Under the pieces are notes generated by a model that was given only the letters and a program-made list of their open reading frames with translations, was not told the DNA's origin and made no database searches. A stretch of DNA of 16,760 nt from Pseudomonadota bacterium. GTDB lineage: Bacteria; Pseudomonadota; Alphaproteobacteria; Rhizobiales; Rhizobiaceae. The stretch's first letter is position 1; the number at the start of each line of letters is the position of its first letter. The position numbers and the translations under genes are program-made. The stretch covers positions 1-16,760 of the forward strand of contig QGUU01000008.1 in NCBI GenBank assembly GCA_003242525.1. The letters run 5' to 3'. Shown here piece after piece: positions 1-8,161 of the stretch.

Positions 1-180
1 CACGGGCTGTATCTGGCCAACATTGCCAAGCGGCTGCAGGTGTCCGGCAAGGTCTGGTCGGCGGCAGACCGCGCGCACACGGTAGCCGCGCTTGGCAAGC
101 GCCCTGACCACGTGCCGGCCGACAAAACCCGAGCCGCCGAAGACGACGACAAGCTTAGGGGTTTGCAGGATCTCTGGCAT
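1..180 (-). CDS. NDUFA9-like NAD(P)-binding SDR protein (5' part only)
   Basis: Sixty N-terminal residues are visible, reading leftward out of the window. After a short lead (MPEILQTPK) comes a beta strand and the Rossmann nucleotide-binding motif GGSGFVGRHVV at residues 15-25. A basic stretch, RGYRVRAVCRRPD, follows at residues 31-43 and fits the second strand and the cofactor phosphate-contacting region. This layout is that of extended/atypical short-chain dehydrogenases, and the GNVGQIQPV run resembles the bacterial relatives of complex I subunit NDUFA9. Family members bind NAD(P), but their bacterial role is poorly defined. The ATG at 178-180 was chosen because it sits directly before the fold. 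A GAGGAGG lies about 16 bases upstream, which is rather far for a ribosome site. The gene lies 105 bp downstream of the malic enzyme gene on the same strand, so read-through is possible. The subgroup is tentative because the rest is missing. Confidence 0.8.
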   Translation of the reverse strand, partial: MPEILQTPKLVVVFGGSGFVGRHVVRALAKRGYRVRAVCRRPDLAGHLQPLGNVGQIQPV

Positions 181-230
181 GGCTGGCTCCGGCTGGCCTC
201 CTCGGCAATTTCTGACGCCGTTTCATAGTC

Positions 231-276
231 GCTTTCACGCCGAAGGCAAATAGGTTTCGCACCCGGCGTGGAAAGC
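231..276. repeat. Long inverted repeat between malic enzyme and NDUFA9-like gene
   Basis: Two arms, GCTTTCACGCCG (231-242) and CGGCGTGGAAAGC (264-276), are reverse complements apart from one bulged base, with a 21-base loop. The repeat lies in the 105-bp gap between two genes on the minus strand, so the malic enzyme transcript could fold here. No run of U follows either arm, so it is not a standard intrinsic terminator. It may stabilise the upstream mRNA end, act as a processing site, or be a dispersed repeat. Only the pairing itself is observed. Confidence 0.55.
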
Positions 277-285
277 GGCTTCCCG

Positions 286-2565
286 TCACGCCCCGGCCGA
301 GAACGCCGCCATGGCGGCCATGTTGACGATGTCGGAGTCCTTTGCGTTCAGCCCCACGATCTGAACCGGCTTGTTGAGCCCAACCAGCAGCGGGCCGATC
401 ACGGTGGAGCCGCCGAGTTCCTGCAGCATCTTGGTGGCGATCGAGGCAGAGTGGAACGCGGGCATCACCAGCACGTTGGCCGGCCCGGTCAGCCGCATGA
501 AGGGATAAAGCGTCTGGGTGCGCGGGTTGAGCGCCACGTCGGCCGCCATCTCGCCGTCATATTCGAAATCCACCCGACGCTTGTCGAGTATCTTCACCGC
601 CTCCTGGATGCGTTCGGAGCGCTCGCCCTGCGGGTGGCCGAAGGTAGAGTAGGCAAGCATGGCCACGCGCGGCTCATAGCCCATGCGACGGGCAAAGCCG
701 GCCGCCTCCTCGGCTATGTCCGCGATCTCGACAGCATCCGGCATCTGGTGGACGGCCGTATCCGCCACCAGGACGGTGCGTCCGCGCGCAAGCACGATAG
801 ACACCCCAATCACACGATGGCCGGGCCGAGCATCTATGACCCGGCGGACATCTTCCAACGCGGTGGAATAGTTGCGCGTGACGCCGGTAACTATGCCATC
901 GGCGTCACCCAGCGCCACCATGCAGGCGGCAAAATGGTTGCGGTCGTTGTTGATGAGGCGCTGGCAGTCGCGGAACAGGAAGCCGCGGCGCTGCATGCGC
1001 TCGTAAAGATAGTCGGTATAAGCGGCGTTCTTGCGGGACAGGCGTGCGTTTATGATCTCCAGCCCGGGCTTGTTCAGGTCAATGCCGGCGGCGCGCGCAT
1101 TCTCCCTGATGATGTCGTCCCGGCCCAGCAGGATGGCCGTACCGAGGCGCTGGTTGACGTAGGATACTGCCGCCCGCATCACCTGGCTTTCCTCGCCCTC
1201 GGCGAAAACGATGCGCTTGGGCTGGCGGCGCACGCGGTCATAGATGCGCTGCAATGTGGACGCGATCGGGTCACGGCGCGCCGACAATTCGTTTGCGTAG
1301 CGGTTCAGGTCGATGATCGGACGACCGGCGACGCCCGAATCCATCGCAGCCCTGGCGACCGCGACGGGAATGGCCGATATCAGCCTCGGATCGAACGGCA
1401 CGGGGATGATATAGTCCGGCCCGAAGCGCGGACGGTTGCCCCGATAGGCGGCGGCGACGTCATCCGGCACATCCTCGCGCGCGAGTTCGGCCAGCGCCCG
1501 AGCGGCGGCGATCTTCATCTCGTCATTGATGGTGGTGGCGCGCACGTCCAGCGCGCCACGGAAAATATAGGGAAAGCCCAGGACGTTGTTGACCTGGTTC
1601 GGATAGTCCGACCGGCCCGTGGCCATTATCGCGTCGCTGCGGATTCGGGCAACCTCCTCCGGCGTGATCTCGGGGTCAGGATTGGCCATGGCGAAGATGA
1701 TCGGATTCTTCGCCATGGACTGCACCATTTCCGGCGTCAGCGCGCCCTTGGCCGAAAGGCCGAAGAAGACATCGGCACCGTCAATGGCCTCGGCCAGGGT
1801 GCGCGCCTTCGTCTTGACCGCATGGGCCGACTTCCACTGGTTCATGCCTTCTGTTCGGCCCTGCCAGACAACGCCCTTGGTGTCGCACAGAATTATGTTT
1901 TCCGGCGCGAAGCCCATTGCCTTGATCAGCTCAATGCAGGCGATGCCGGCCGAGCCGGCCCCGTTGCAGACCAGCTTCGTATTCTTCATGTCGCGACCGG
2001 TGATCTCCAGCGCATTGATGAGCCCCGCCGCGGCAATGATGGCTGTTCCGTGCTGGTCGTCGTGGAAAACGGGAATGTCCATCAACTCGCGCAGCCGCTG
2101 CTCGATGATGAAGCATTCGGGCGCCTTGATATCCTCCAGGTTGATGCCGCCGAAAGACGGACCGAGGAACTTCACGCAGTTGATGAACTCCTCGGCGTTC
2201 TCGGTGGCCACTTCCAGGTCGATGGCGTCGACATCGGCGAAGCGCTTGAACAGCACCGCCTTGCCTTCCATCACCGGCTTGGAAGCCAGTGCGCCGAGAT
2301 TGCCGAGCCCGAGGATGGACGTGCCGTTTGAGATGACGGCGACCATGTTGCCGCGGGCCGTATAGTCGAAGGCACGGTTGGGATCTTCGGCAATGGCCTT
2401 CACCGGTACCGCCACGCCGGGCGAGTAGGCGAGCGAGAGATCGCGCTGGGTTGCCATCGGCTTTGTGGGGACGATCTCCAGCTTGCCAGGCCGGCCGGAG
2501 GCGTGGAACTCCAGCGCCTCTTCCGGACTGACGGCAGGGCCGTTCTGATCGGGCGTCTTCACCAT
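286..2565 (-). CDS. maeB: Malic enzyme with C-terminal phosphotransacetylase-like domain
   Basis: Oxidatively decarboxylates malate to pyruvate with reduction of NAD(P)+, a cytoplasmic step feeding pyruvate and acetyl-CoA during growth on C4-dicarboxylates. The protein is 759 residues, the usual size of the chimeric bacterial class. The malic N-domain holds YSPGVA (47-52), the catalytic-lysine segment SKPVMEGK (95-102) and the metal-site HDDQHGTA (168-175). The cofactor domain has GAGSAG (202-207), MANPDPE (293-299) and YPNQVNN (321-327). From about residue 430 the chain is phosphotransacetylase-like, a domain generally considered regulatory in this class. Rhizobia carry both NAD-dependent (dme) and NADP-dependent (tme) enzymes of this build, and I cannot tell which this is. 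The ATG at 2563-2565 was preferred over an in-frame ATG 99 bases upstream: GAGGAAA precedes it at good spacing and family homology starts there. It is divergent from mutS. Confidence 0.93.
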   Translation of the reverse strand: MVKTPDQNGPAVSPEEALEFHASGRPGKLEIVPTKPMATQRDLSLAYSPGVAVPVKAIAEDPNRAFDYTARGNMVAVISNGTSILGLGNLGALASKPVMEGKAVLFKRFADVDAIDLEVATENAEEFINCVKFLGPSFGGINLEDIKAPECFIIEQRLRELMDIPVFHDDQHGTAIIAAAGLINALEITGRDMKNTKLVCNGAGSAGIACIELIKAMGFAPENIILCDTKGVVWQGRTEGMNQWKSAHAVKTKARTLAEAIDGADVFFGLSAKGALTPEMVQSMAKNPIIFAMANPDPEITPEEVARIRSDAIMATGRSDYPNQVNNVLGFPYIFRGALDVRATTINDEMKIAAARALAELAREDVPDDVAAAYRGNRPRFGPDYIIPVPFDPRLISAIPVAVARAAMDSGVAGRPIIDLNRYANELSARRDPIASTLQRIYDRVRRQPKRIVFAEGEESQVMRAAVSYVNQRLGTAILLGRDDIIRENARAAGIDLNKPGLEIINARLSRKNAAYTDYLYERMQRRGFLFRDCQRLINNDRNHFAACMVALGDADGIVTGVTRNYSTALEDVRRVIDARPGHRVIGVSIVLARGRTVLVADTAVHQMPDAVEIADIAEEAAGFARRMGYEPRVAMLAYSTFGHPQGERSERIQEAVKILDKRRVDFEYDGEMAADVALNPRTQTLYPFMRLTGPANVLVMPAFHSASIATKMLQELGGSTVIGPLLVGLNKPVQIVGLNAKDSDIVNMAAMAAFSAGA

Positions 2566-2587
2566 TGCAGGGTTTCCTCGGCATCGC

Positions 2588-2605
2588 TGCGCCTTGGACG
2601 GCGCA
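2588..2605. repeat. Short GC hairpin in the malic enzyme leader
   Basis: TGCGCC (2588-2593) pairs with GGCGCA (2600-2605) across a 6-base loop. TTTCTTT follows at 2606-2612 on the plus strand. Seen from the plus strand this resembles an intrinsic terminator, although no plus-strand gene precedes it. Seen from the minus strand it is a stem-loop about 23 bases upstream of the malic enzyme start codon, inside its likely 5' leader. Function is unproven. Confidence 0.35.
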
Positions 2606-2693
2606 TTTCTTTGTGGAGCGTTCCGGATTAAGGCTACACTTGGCAGGCGTAAAGGGCCAAGCAATTGCCTTCTGAGTTTTTGGAAACAGTTTC

Positions 2694-5417
2694 TTGAACG
2701 ACGAAACGCCCATCCGTCCCCAAGGCGTGCCGGTCGGCAGCGGCGCCGTCACGCCGATGATGGAACAGTACATAGAAATCAAGGCAGCGAACCCGGATTC
2801 GCTGCTGTTCTATCGCATGGGCGATTTCTACGAACTGTTCTTTGACGACGCAGAGAAGGCGAGCCAGGCATTGGGCATCGTGCTGACCAGGCGTGGCAAG
2901 CATCAGGGTGCCGACATTCCCATGTGCGGCGTGCCGGTGCATGCGGCCGACGACTACCTGCAGAAGCTGATCGCGCAGGGTTTCCGCGTGGCGGTGTGCG
3001 AGCAGATCGAGGACCCGGCAGAAGCAAGGAAGCGCGGTTCGAAGGCGGTTGTGCGGCGCGACGTGATCCGGCTCGTGACACCCGGCACCATCACCGAGGA
3101 CAAGCTGCTGAGCGCTTCGGAGTCGAGCTTCCTGATGGCGTTGGGCCGGGTCAAGGGTGCAGGAGCCGAGTGCGGCTATGCGCTTGCCTGGATCGACATT
3201 TCAACCGGAATCTTCCGAGTGTCCGAAACAGGTCAGGACAGGCTTCTGGCCGATATAGCACGGGTCGATCCGCGCGAACTGATCGTCGCGGAACCGGTGT
3301 TTCACGACCCGGAACTGAAACCCGTCTTCGACGCGCTTGGACGCACGGCCAACCCGCAGCCCGCAGTGCTTTTCGATTCCGCATCGGCCGCCGGCCGCAT
3401 CGCGCGGTTCTACGGGGTGGCGACACCGGACGCTTTCGGCAGTTTCTCGCGCGCCGAGCTTTCGGCGATCTCCGGCATCATCGCCTATGTGGAGAAGACG
3501 CAGAAGGCCGAGCGTCCGCCCCTGTCGCGTCCCGAGCGCGAGGAGAGTGGAGAAACGCTCTTCATAGATCCCGCGACGCGCGCCAATCTCGAACTGCTGC
3601 GCACGCTTTCAGGAAGCCGGGAGGGTTCGCTTTTCAAGGCGATAGACCGCACGGTCACCGGAGCAGGCGCCAGGCTCCTGGCCGACAGGCTGATGGCGCC
3701 GCTGACCGATCCGCGCAAAATCACTCGCCGGCTGGACTCCGTCTCCTTCCTGCGTGCCGAGCCGCAACTTTGCCAGGCGCTCCGGCAGGCATTGAAAGGC
3801 ATGGCCGACATGCCCCGCGCGCTGTCGCGGCTCGCCCTTAATCGAGGCGGCCCGCGTGACCTCGGCGCCCTGCGCTCCGGCTTCCTCGCCGCGCATGAAA
3901 TAGCGCGGATCTTCGCTGGCACAGATGCGCCCAGCGAGATCGCAGAGGCCCTGGCGGCAATCAATGCGCTGCCGGAACGTTTCGCCGACCACCTCGTCAA
4001 GGCGCTGGGCGACGAGTTGCCGCTGCTCAAGCGCGATGGCGGCTTCGTCCGGACCGGCTATGACGCGGAGCTGGACGAGATGCGCGCCCTTGCTACCGAG
4101 TCGCGCAAGGTGATCGCTGCAATGGAGCGCGATCTGGCCGAGGAGACCGGCATCCGTTCGCTGAAGATTCGGCACAACAATGTGTTGGGCTACTATATTG
4201 AGGTCACCGCCAATCACGCCGGCATCCTCACGGGAACCGACGACGCGCGTGCCAGGTTCATACATCGCCAGACCATGGCGAACGCCATGCGCTTCACCAC
4301 GACGGAGCTGGCCGGGCTGGAAACGAAGATCGCCAACGCGGCCGACAGGGCGCTTTCGATCGAACTTTCCGTTTTCGAAACGCTGGCCCGTGATGCTGTT
4401 TCGGAGGCGGAACGAATACGAGCCGGCGCGGAGGCGCTTGCCGTGCTGGACGTATCGGCAGCGCTTGCCCTGCTGTCGGAAAGCGAAAACTGGTGCCGGC
4501 CGGCGGTCGACGAAAGCCTCGCCTTCTCCGTCGAAGGCGGCCGCCATCCGGTCGTCGAGCAGGCGCTGCGGCGCACCGGCGAAGCGCCATTCGTTGCCAA
4601 TGACTGCGACCTTTCCCCGCCCGACGACGCCAATGCGGGCGCGATCTGGCTGCTCACCGGCCCCAATATGGGCGGCAAGTCGACCTTCCTGCGCCAGAAT
4701 GCGCTCATTGCGATTCTTGCGCAGATGGGTTCCTTCGTTCCCGCGGCGAAGGCCCATATCGGCGTGGTCGACCGGCTGTTCTCCCGTGTCGGCGCCTCCG
4801 ACGACCTGGCGCGCGGGCGCTCCACCTTTATGGTCGAGATGGTCGAGACCGCCGCAATCCTCAATCAGGCAGGCGAGCGCTCTTTGGTGATCCTGGACGA
4901 GATCGGCCGCGGCACGGCCACTTTCGACGGGCTTTCGATTGCCTGGGCAGCCGTGGAATATTTGCATGAGAAGAACCGCTGCCGGGCGATTTTCGCCACG
5001 CATTTCCACGAGATGACAGCGCTGGCCGGGAAGCTTTCGCGGCTCTCCAACGTCACCATGCGGGTCAAGGAATGGGAAGGCGAGGTTGTCTTCCTGCATG
5101 AGGTGGGCAAGGGCGCGGCCGACCGCAGCTACGGCGTGCAGGTGGCGCGGCTTGCAGGGCTACCCGAACCGGTCGTCGCGCGCGCCAGGGAAGTTCTGCA
5201 CCAGCTTGAAGCCGGCGAGGTCTCCGGCAAGGCGGACAGGCTGGTTGACGACCTGCCACTGTTTTCCGTTGCCGCACAGCGCGAGGCGCCGAAACCGGCA
5301 ACCCCAGCGAAACCGGACCGCCTCAGCGAGGCGCTCGCAGCAATGCATCCCGATGAAATGACGCCGCGCGAGGCGCTCGAGGCGCTTTACCGGCTGAAGG
5401 AGATTGCGGGAACGTAG
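2694..5417 (+). CDS. mutS: DNA mismatch repair ATPase MutS
   Basis: Recognises base mismatches and small loops in DNA and, using ATP, recruits MutL to start methyl-independent or strand-directed repair. From a TTG start the product is 907 residues, normal for alphaproteobacterial MutS. The mismatch-binding domain carries the Phe-x-Glu motif as F45-Y46-E47. The core and clamp domains follow, then the ABC-type ATPase with Walker A GPNMGGKS (656-663), Walker B ending in D735-E736 with IGRGT after it, and the dimerisation segment [13 protein letters not shown] (812-824). The tail [14 protein letters not shown] matches the C-terminal oligomerisation element of the family. The TTG at 2694 has GGAAA seven bases upstream. 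An ATG at 2758 would still keep the whole MutS fold, so the first 21 residues are uncertain. Confidence 0.96.
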   Translation: MNDETPIRPQGVPVGSGAVTPMMEQYIEIKAANPDSLLFYRMGDFYELFFDDAEKASQALGIVLTRRGKHQGADIPMCGVPVHAADDYLQKLIAQGFRVAVCEQIEDPAEARKRGSKAVVRRDVIRLVTPGTITEDKLLSASESSFLMALGRVKGAGAECGYALAWIDISTGIFRVSETGQDRLLADIARVDPRELIVAEPVFHDPELKPVFDALGRTANPQPAVLFDSASAAGRIARFYGVATPDAFGSFSRAELSAISGIIAYVEKTQKAERPPLSRPEREESGETLFIDPATRANLELLRTLSGSREGSLFKAIDRTVTGAGARLLADRLMAPLTDPRKITRRLDSVSFLRAEPQLCQALRQALKGMADMPRALSRLALNRGGPRDLGALRSGFLAAHEIARIFAGTDAPSEIAEALAAINALPERFADHLVKALGDELPLLKRDGGFVRTGYDAELDEMRALATESRKVIAAMERDLAEETGIRSLKIRHNNVLGYYIEVTANHAGILTGTDDARARFIHRQTMANAMRFTTTELAGLETKIANAADRALSIELSVFETLARDAVSEAERIRAGAEALAVLDVSAALALLSESENWCRPAVDESLAFSVEGGRHPVVEQALRRTGEAPFVANDCDLSPPDDANAGAIWLLTGPNMGGKSTFLRQNALIAILAQMGSFVPAAKAHIGVVDRLFSRVGASDDLARGRSTFMVEMVETAAILNQAGERSLVILDEIGRGTATFDGLSIAWAAVEYLHEKNRCRAIFATHFHEMTALAGKLSRLSNVTMRVKEWEGEVVFLHEVGKGAADRSYGVQVARLAGLPEPVVARAREVLHQLEAGEVSGKADRLVDDLPLFSVAAQREAPKPATPAKPDRLSEALAAMHPDEMTPREALEALYRLKEIAGT

Positions 5418-5550
5418 CCTCTGCCATTCGGCATAGGGGGCGCAACCCCAGGCGGGCGGGCACAAGCTCAATCCGTTCGGGGCGGCGTTGTCGGCGCCGG
5501 CTTCTTTCGATCGTCCTGGAGTTATGCAGACCATAATCCGGAGAAAAGCC

Positions 5551-6204
5551 ATGGTTCCCACCATTACAGCCTTCCGGCAGTCGCCGGACCGTGGTGCAGG
5601 GCAGGCGCGCGACATGCGCGTACGCTGGGCGCTTGAGGAGGTGGGCCAACCCTATGAGGTGCGTCTTGTTTCCTTCAGCGAAATGAAGCGGCCAGCGCAT
5701 CTCGCCCTCCACCCCTTCGGCCAGATCCCGACCTATGAGGAAGGCGATCTGGTTCTGTTCGAATCCGGTGCAATCATATTCCATATCGCGCAGCGGCATG
5801 CCGGCCTGCTGCCGCGTCAGACAAATCAGCGTGCCCGTGCCATCATGTGGATGTTTGCGGCGCTGAGCGCCATCGAGCCGCCCATCCTGGAACGCGAAAC
5901 AGCCCTGCTTCTGGAAAACAGCTCGCCCTGGCGTGACGAGCGGCTGCCGCTGATCGAGAACCATATCCGCAAAAGGCTGGCCGAACTATCTGACAGTTTG
6001 GGCGGCTGCGAATGGCTGGAAGAGGGTTTCAGCGCCGGCGATCTGATGATGGTTGGAGTGCTGCGCCGGCTGAACAGGTCCGGACTGCTCAGCGAATACC
6101 CCAACATTGCCGCCTATGTCGCCCGCGGCGAAGCACGCCCCGCCTTCAAGCGGGCGTTTGCCGCACAGCTGGAAGTCTTCACCGCTTCCCAAGGGCGGAA
6201 CTGA
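5551..6204 (+). CDS. Glutathione S-transferase-like protein
   Basis: A predicted cytosolic glutathione S-transferase of 217 residues, the standard length. The thioredoxin-like N-terminal half contains FGQIP with the cis-proline at P60, then the glutathione gamma-glutamyl contact motif E71-S72 in LFESGAI. The all-helical C-terminal half includes SAGDLMM (161-167), the N-capping box with conserved D164 typical of the fold. The class and substrate cannot be assigned; stress or xenobiotic detoxification is an inference from the family. The ATG at 5551 was chosen because GGAG at 5540-5543 precedes it at seven bases and the fold begins immediately. An upstream in-frame extension to 5488 has no such support. 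The gene lies 133 bp after mutS and 72 bp before an independently promoted ArsR gene. Confidence 0.9.
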   Translation: MVPTITAFRQSPDRGAGQARDMRVRWALEEVGQPYEVRLVSFSEMKRPAHLALHPFGQIPTYEEGDLVLFESGAIIFHIAQRHAGLLPRQTNQRARAIMWMFAALSAIEPPILERETALLLENSSPWRDERLPLIENHIRKRLAELSDSLGGCEWLEEGFSAGDLMMVGVLRRLNRSGLLSEYPNIAAYVARGEARPAFKRAFAAQLEVFTASQGRN

Positions 6205-6225
6205 AAGCCTGGACGCATAAAAGAT

Positions 6226-6244
6226 TATTCAACCGAATGGTTGA
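6226..6244. promoter_or_regulatory. Upstream operator copy, probable ArsR-family repressor site
   Basis: The sequence TATTCAACCGAATGGTTGA occurs here and again, identically, 40 bp downstream. Its core is the inverted repeat TCAACC-GAAT-GGTTGA. The right arm covers the first four bases of the proposed -35 element. Two identical palindromes 40 bp apart, roughly four helical turns, in front of a repressor gene fit cooperative autoregulation. Protein binding is inferred. Confidence 0.7.
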
Positions 6245-6269
6245 CCATTGTCGTAAGGCGCCCTATATT
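6241..6269 (+). promoter_or_regulatory. Sigma-70-type promoter of the ArsR/SRPBCC operon
   Basis: TTGACC (6241-6246) and TATATT (6264-6269) are separated by exactly 17 bases and are close to the housekeeping consensus. Initiation about seven bases after the -10 box would fall at or next to the A of the ATG at 6277, which predicts a leaderless mRNA. No Shine-Dalgarno sequence lies before that ATG, which agrees. Confidence 0.65.
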
Positions 6270-6286
6270 CAACCGAATGGTTGAAT
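6266..6286. promoter_or_regulatory. Downstream operator copy overlapping the ArsR start codon
   Basis: This is the second copy of the 19-base palindrome (6266-6284). Its symmetry extends further here: ATTCAACC at 6267-6274 pairs with GGTTGAAT at 6279-6286 around GAAT. It overlaps the end of the -10 box, the predicted transcription start and the first codons of the regulator. A bound protein would block initiation directly. Confidence 0.7.
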
Positions 6287-6690
6287 TATTTGCACCCGAA
6301 CTGGATACCGTCTTCCACGCGCTTGGCGATGCCACCCGGCGCAGAATGCTCGCTCAACTCACCGAAGGCGAGCGCACTGTGTCGCAACTGGCCCAGCCGT
6401 TCGACATGTCGCTGGCAGCCGCTTCCAAACACATAAAGGTGCTGGAAAATGCCGGCCTGATCCGGCGCGAGGTGCGCGGCCGCACGCATTTCTGCCGACT
6501 GGAGCCGGGACCGCTGGCCAGCGCCCATGAGTGGCTGTCCTTCTACGAGCGTTTCTGGACCGACCGGCTCGACGTCCTGGCGCGGCTTCTGCATGAGGAC
6601 GACGCCCGCAAGGCGGTGGACAAGAGGAAGTCGGACGGGCCCGAAGGGCCTGCCGCGGCCGGCAAGACAAGGGAAGGAGAAAACCCATGA
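6277..6690 (+). CDS. ArsR-family (SdpR-like) transcriptional repressor
   Basis: A small winged-helix DNA-binding protein of 137 residues. HALGDATRRRML (14-25) opens the domain and the recognition helix falls in SLAAASKHIKVLENAGLI (45-62). The wing follows at about 63-75. No ELCVCDL-type cysteine metal site is present, so it belongs with the non-metal SdpR-like members rather than arsenic or zinc sensors. Its ligand, if any, is unknown. The ATG at 6277 lies inside a palindromic operator and at the predicted transcript start. A longer reading from 6241 would have to begin inside the promoter, so it is rejected. Its stop overlaps the next start as ATGA, so the two are translationally coupled. 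The last 30 residues are charged and Gly/Ala-rich, probably disordered. Confidence 0.9.
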   Translation: MVELFAPELDTVFHALGDATRRRMLAQLTEGERTVSQLAQPFDMSLAAASKHIKVLENAGLIRREVRGRTHFCRLEPGPLASAHEWLSFYERFWTDRLDVLARLLHEDDARKAVDKRKSDGPEGPAAAGKTREGENP

Positions 6691-7220
6691 ACGACGCCTT
6701 GAAACGGAACATCTATGGCACCGTCACAGCACCTGCCACCTTGACCATGGAGCGGGTTCTACCCGGACCGATCGAGAGAATCTGGAGCTATCTCACCGAA
6801 AGCGACCTGCGCCGGCAATGGCTGGCCTCGGGCGAGATGGAGTTGAAGGCAGGCTCATCCTTCTCGCTCACCTGGCGAAACGACGAACTGACCGACCCGC
6901 CCGGAAAGCGGCCGGATGGAATGCAAGGTACGCACACGATGGAGTCCCAGATCCTGGCGATCGATCCGCCCCGAAGCATCGCCTTCACCTTCGGTACTGC
7001 AGGCGAAGTTTATTTTACGCTTGAGGAAAAGGGCGATGAGGTGCTGCTCACCCTCGTACACAAACGCGTTCCCAGCCGTACAGTGCTGCTCAGCGTATCG
7101 ACAGGCTGGCACATGCATCTCGACGTGCTGGAGGCGCGACTGCGGAACGATACGCCCACGCCCTTCTGGGATGGCTATGCGCAGCTGAAATCGGAGTATG
7201 ACAGGCGGCTTTCCGCATAG
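6687..7220 (+). CDS. SRPBCC (AHSA1-like) ligand-binding domain protein
   Basis: A 177-residue single-domain protein of the START/Bet v1 (SRPBCC) superfamily, AHSA1-like branch. The start of the fold shows in ATLTMERVLPGPIERIWSYLTESDLRRQWL (about 18-47). Later strands (YFTLEEKGDEVLLTLVHKRV) and the closing helix (GWHMHLDVLEARL) also match. Such proteins hold a hydrophobic ligand in a deep cavity, but no substrate is known for this group. The ATG at 6687 overlaps the stop of the ArsR gene, and a strong site, AGGAG at 6675-6679, precedes it by seven bases. ArsR plus SRPBCC pairs are a recurrent bacterial module, and an attractive but unproven idea is that the SRPBCC protein acts on or carries the signal the repressor responds to. 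No signal peptide or membrane segment is visible. Confidence 0.88.
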   Translation: MNDALKRNIYGTVTAPATLTMERVLPGPIERIWSYLTESDLRRQWLASGEMELKAGSSFSLTWRNDELTDPPGKRPDGMQGTHTMESQILAIDPPRSIAFTFGTAGEVYFTLEEKGDEVLLTLVHKRVPSRTVLLSVSTGWHMHLDVLEARLRNDTPTPFWDGYAQLKSEYDRRLSA

Positions 7221-7264
7221 CGATGAAAGACGAGAGGGCGGCCTGCGCCCGTCCACTCCCTGGC

Positions 7265-7291
7265 CTGAGCCGACGTCCAACGCCGGCTCAG
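7265..7291. terminator. Stem-loop at a convergent gene junction
   Basis: CTGAGCCG (7265-7272) and CGGCTCAG (7284-7291) form a perfect eight-base-pair stem with an 11-base loop. It lies between the SRPBCC gene and the oppositely transcribed aldo/keto reductase and overlaps the stop codon of the latter. Its position suits a bidirectional terminator, but neither strand has a U tract, so this is tentative. Confidence 0.4.
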
Positions 7292-8127
7292 ATCATCTCC
7301 AGCGGCCGCTTTCGGGTGGGCGGGGGAAATGCCCGGTCAAGTTCAGCCGCGTCCTCGTTCGTAAGCGCGATTTCCGCCGCGGCAACGTTCTGGCGCACAT
7401 GCTCCGGGCTTGCCGCCTTGGGAATTGCGATCACGCCCTGCTGCGCAAGCACCCATGCCAGCGCGACCTGCGCGGGCGCCGCCCCGTGGCGGGCCGCAAT
7501 CTTCTGCAGATGGGAATTTCGCGCGAGCCGGCCCTGCTCGATCGGCGAATAGGCCATCAGCGGCATGCCCCGCGCGCGGCTCCACGGCAGGAGGTCATAT
7601 TCAGGCCCCCGGCGCAAAAGATTGTAGAGCACCTGGTTCGTCTGGCAGGCCTCGCCCGAAGGCAGCGCAGCCAGTTCTTCCATGTCATCCGTATCGAAGT
7701 TGGATACGCCCCAGTGGCGGATCTTTCCCGCCTGTTTCAGTCTTTCGAAAGCCCCGACCGTCTCCCCCAGCGGCACGCCTCCGCGCCAGTGCAGCAGATA
7801 GAGGTCGATCCGGTCGGTCGCGAGATTTTTCAGGCTGCGTTCGCAGGCCAGCATCGTGCCTTCGCGCGATGCGTTGGATGGCAGCACCTTGGAGACGATG
7901 AAGGTCTCGTCGCGACGGCCCTTGATGGCTTCCGCCACCACACGCTCGGAGCCGCCTGAGCCATACATTTCGGCCGTATCGATCAATGTCAGGCCGAGAT
8001 CGAGCCCGAGGCGGAGGGCCGCGACCTCCTCGGCAAAACGGTTCCTGTTCTCGCCCATGCGCCATGTGCCAAGGCCGAGCATGGGAACCGCCTCACCGGA
8101 CGGCAGGTTGATGGTCGCGATGGGCAT
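7288..8127 (-). CDS. Aldo/keto reductase
   Basis: An NADPH-dependent reductase of the (beta/alpha)8 aldo/keto reductase superfamily, 279 residues, converting aldehydes or ketones to alcohols in the cytoplasm. The catalytic tetrad is readable as D50, Y55, K80 and H113. The family motifs [12 protein letters not shown] (50-61), GVSNF (140-144) and the cofactor-binding IPKAAS (235-240) are present. The sequence looks like the 2,5-diketo-gluconate reductase/YeaE-like group, but substrate cannot be predicted. The ATG at 8125-8127 has AAGG a few bases upstream, whereas an in-frame ATG 33 bases earlier overlaps the end of the preceding gene. It starts 34 bp after the copper ATPase on the same strand and is likely co-transcribed with it, raising the possibility of a role under metal or oxidative stress. 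Confidence 0.92.
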   Translation of the reverse strand: MPIATINLPSGEAVPMLGLGTWRMGENRNRFAEEVAALRLGLDLGLTLIDTAEMYGSGGSERVVAEAIKGRRDETFIVSKVLPSNASREGTMLACERSLKNLATDRIDLYLLHWRGGVPLGETVGAFERLKQAGKIRHWGVSNFDTDDMEELAALPSGEACQTNQVLYNLLRRGPEYDLLPWSRARGMPLMAYSPIEQGRLARNSHLQKIAARHGAAPAQVALAWVLAQQGVIAIPKAASPEHVRQNVAAAEIALTNEDAAELDRAFPPPTRKRPLEMI

Positions 8128-8161
8128 CGTGGCCTTTCCAGATATCGAATCGGATCTCAAG

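Noticed and set aside
268..2331. 687-codon open frame on the plus strand opposite the malic enzyme gene
   Set aside because: It mirrors the true coding frame of a GC-rich gene. The translation is rich in His, Arg and Gly without recognisable motifs, while the minus strand encodes a complete conserved enzyme.
2647..2662. Possible extended N-terminus of the malic enzyme from the ATG at 2664
   Set aside because: The extra 33 residues are basic and low-complexity, and the internal ATG at 2565 has a clear ribosome site and the expected family N-terminus.
3609..5099. 496-codon open frame antisense to mutS
   Set aside because: No recognisable domain, entirely inside MutS coding sequence; explained by codon bias on the other strand.
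5483..5499. CGGCG/CGCCG mini-hairpin after mutS as a terminator
   Set aside because: A five-pair stem with no U tract in very GC-rich sequence is within chance expectation.
6237..6276. Earlier start codons for the ArsR gene (ATG at 6237, extended frame from 6241)
   Set aside because: The ATG at 6237 is out of frame and lies in the first operator. The 6241 extension begins inside the -35 box and adds residues not expected in the family.
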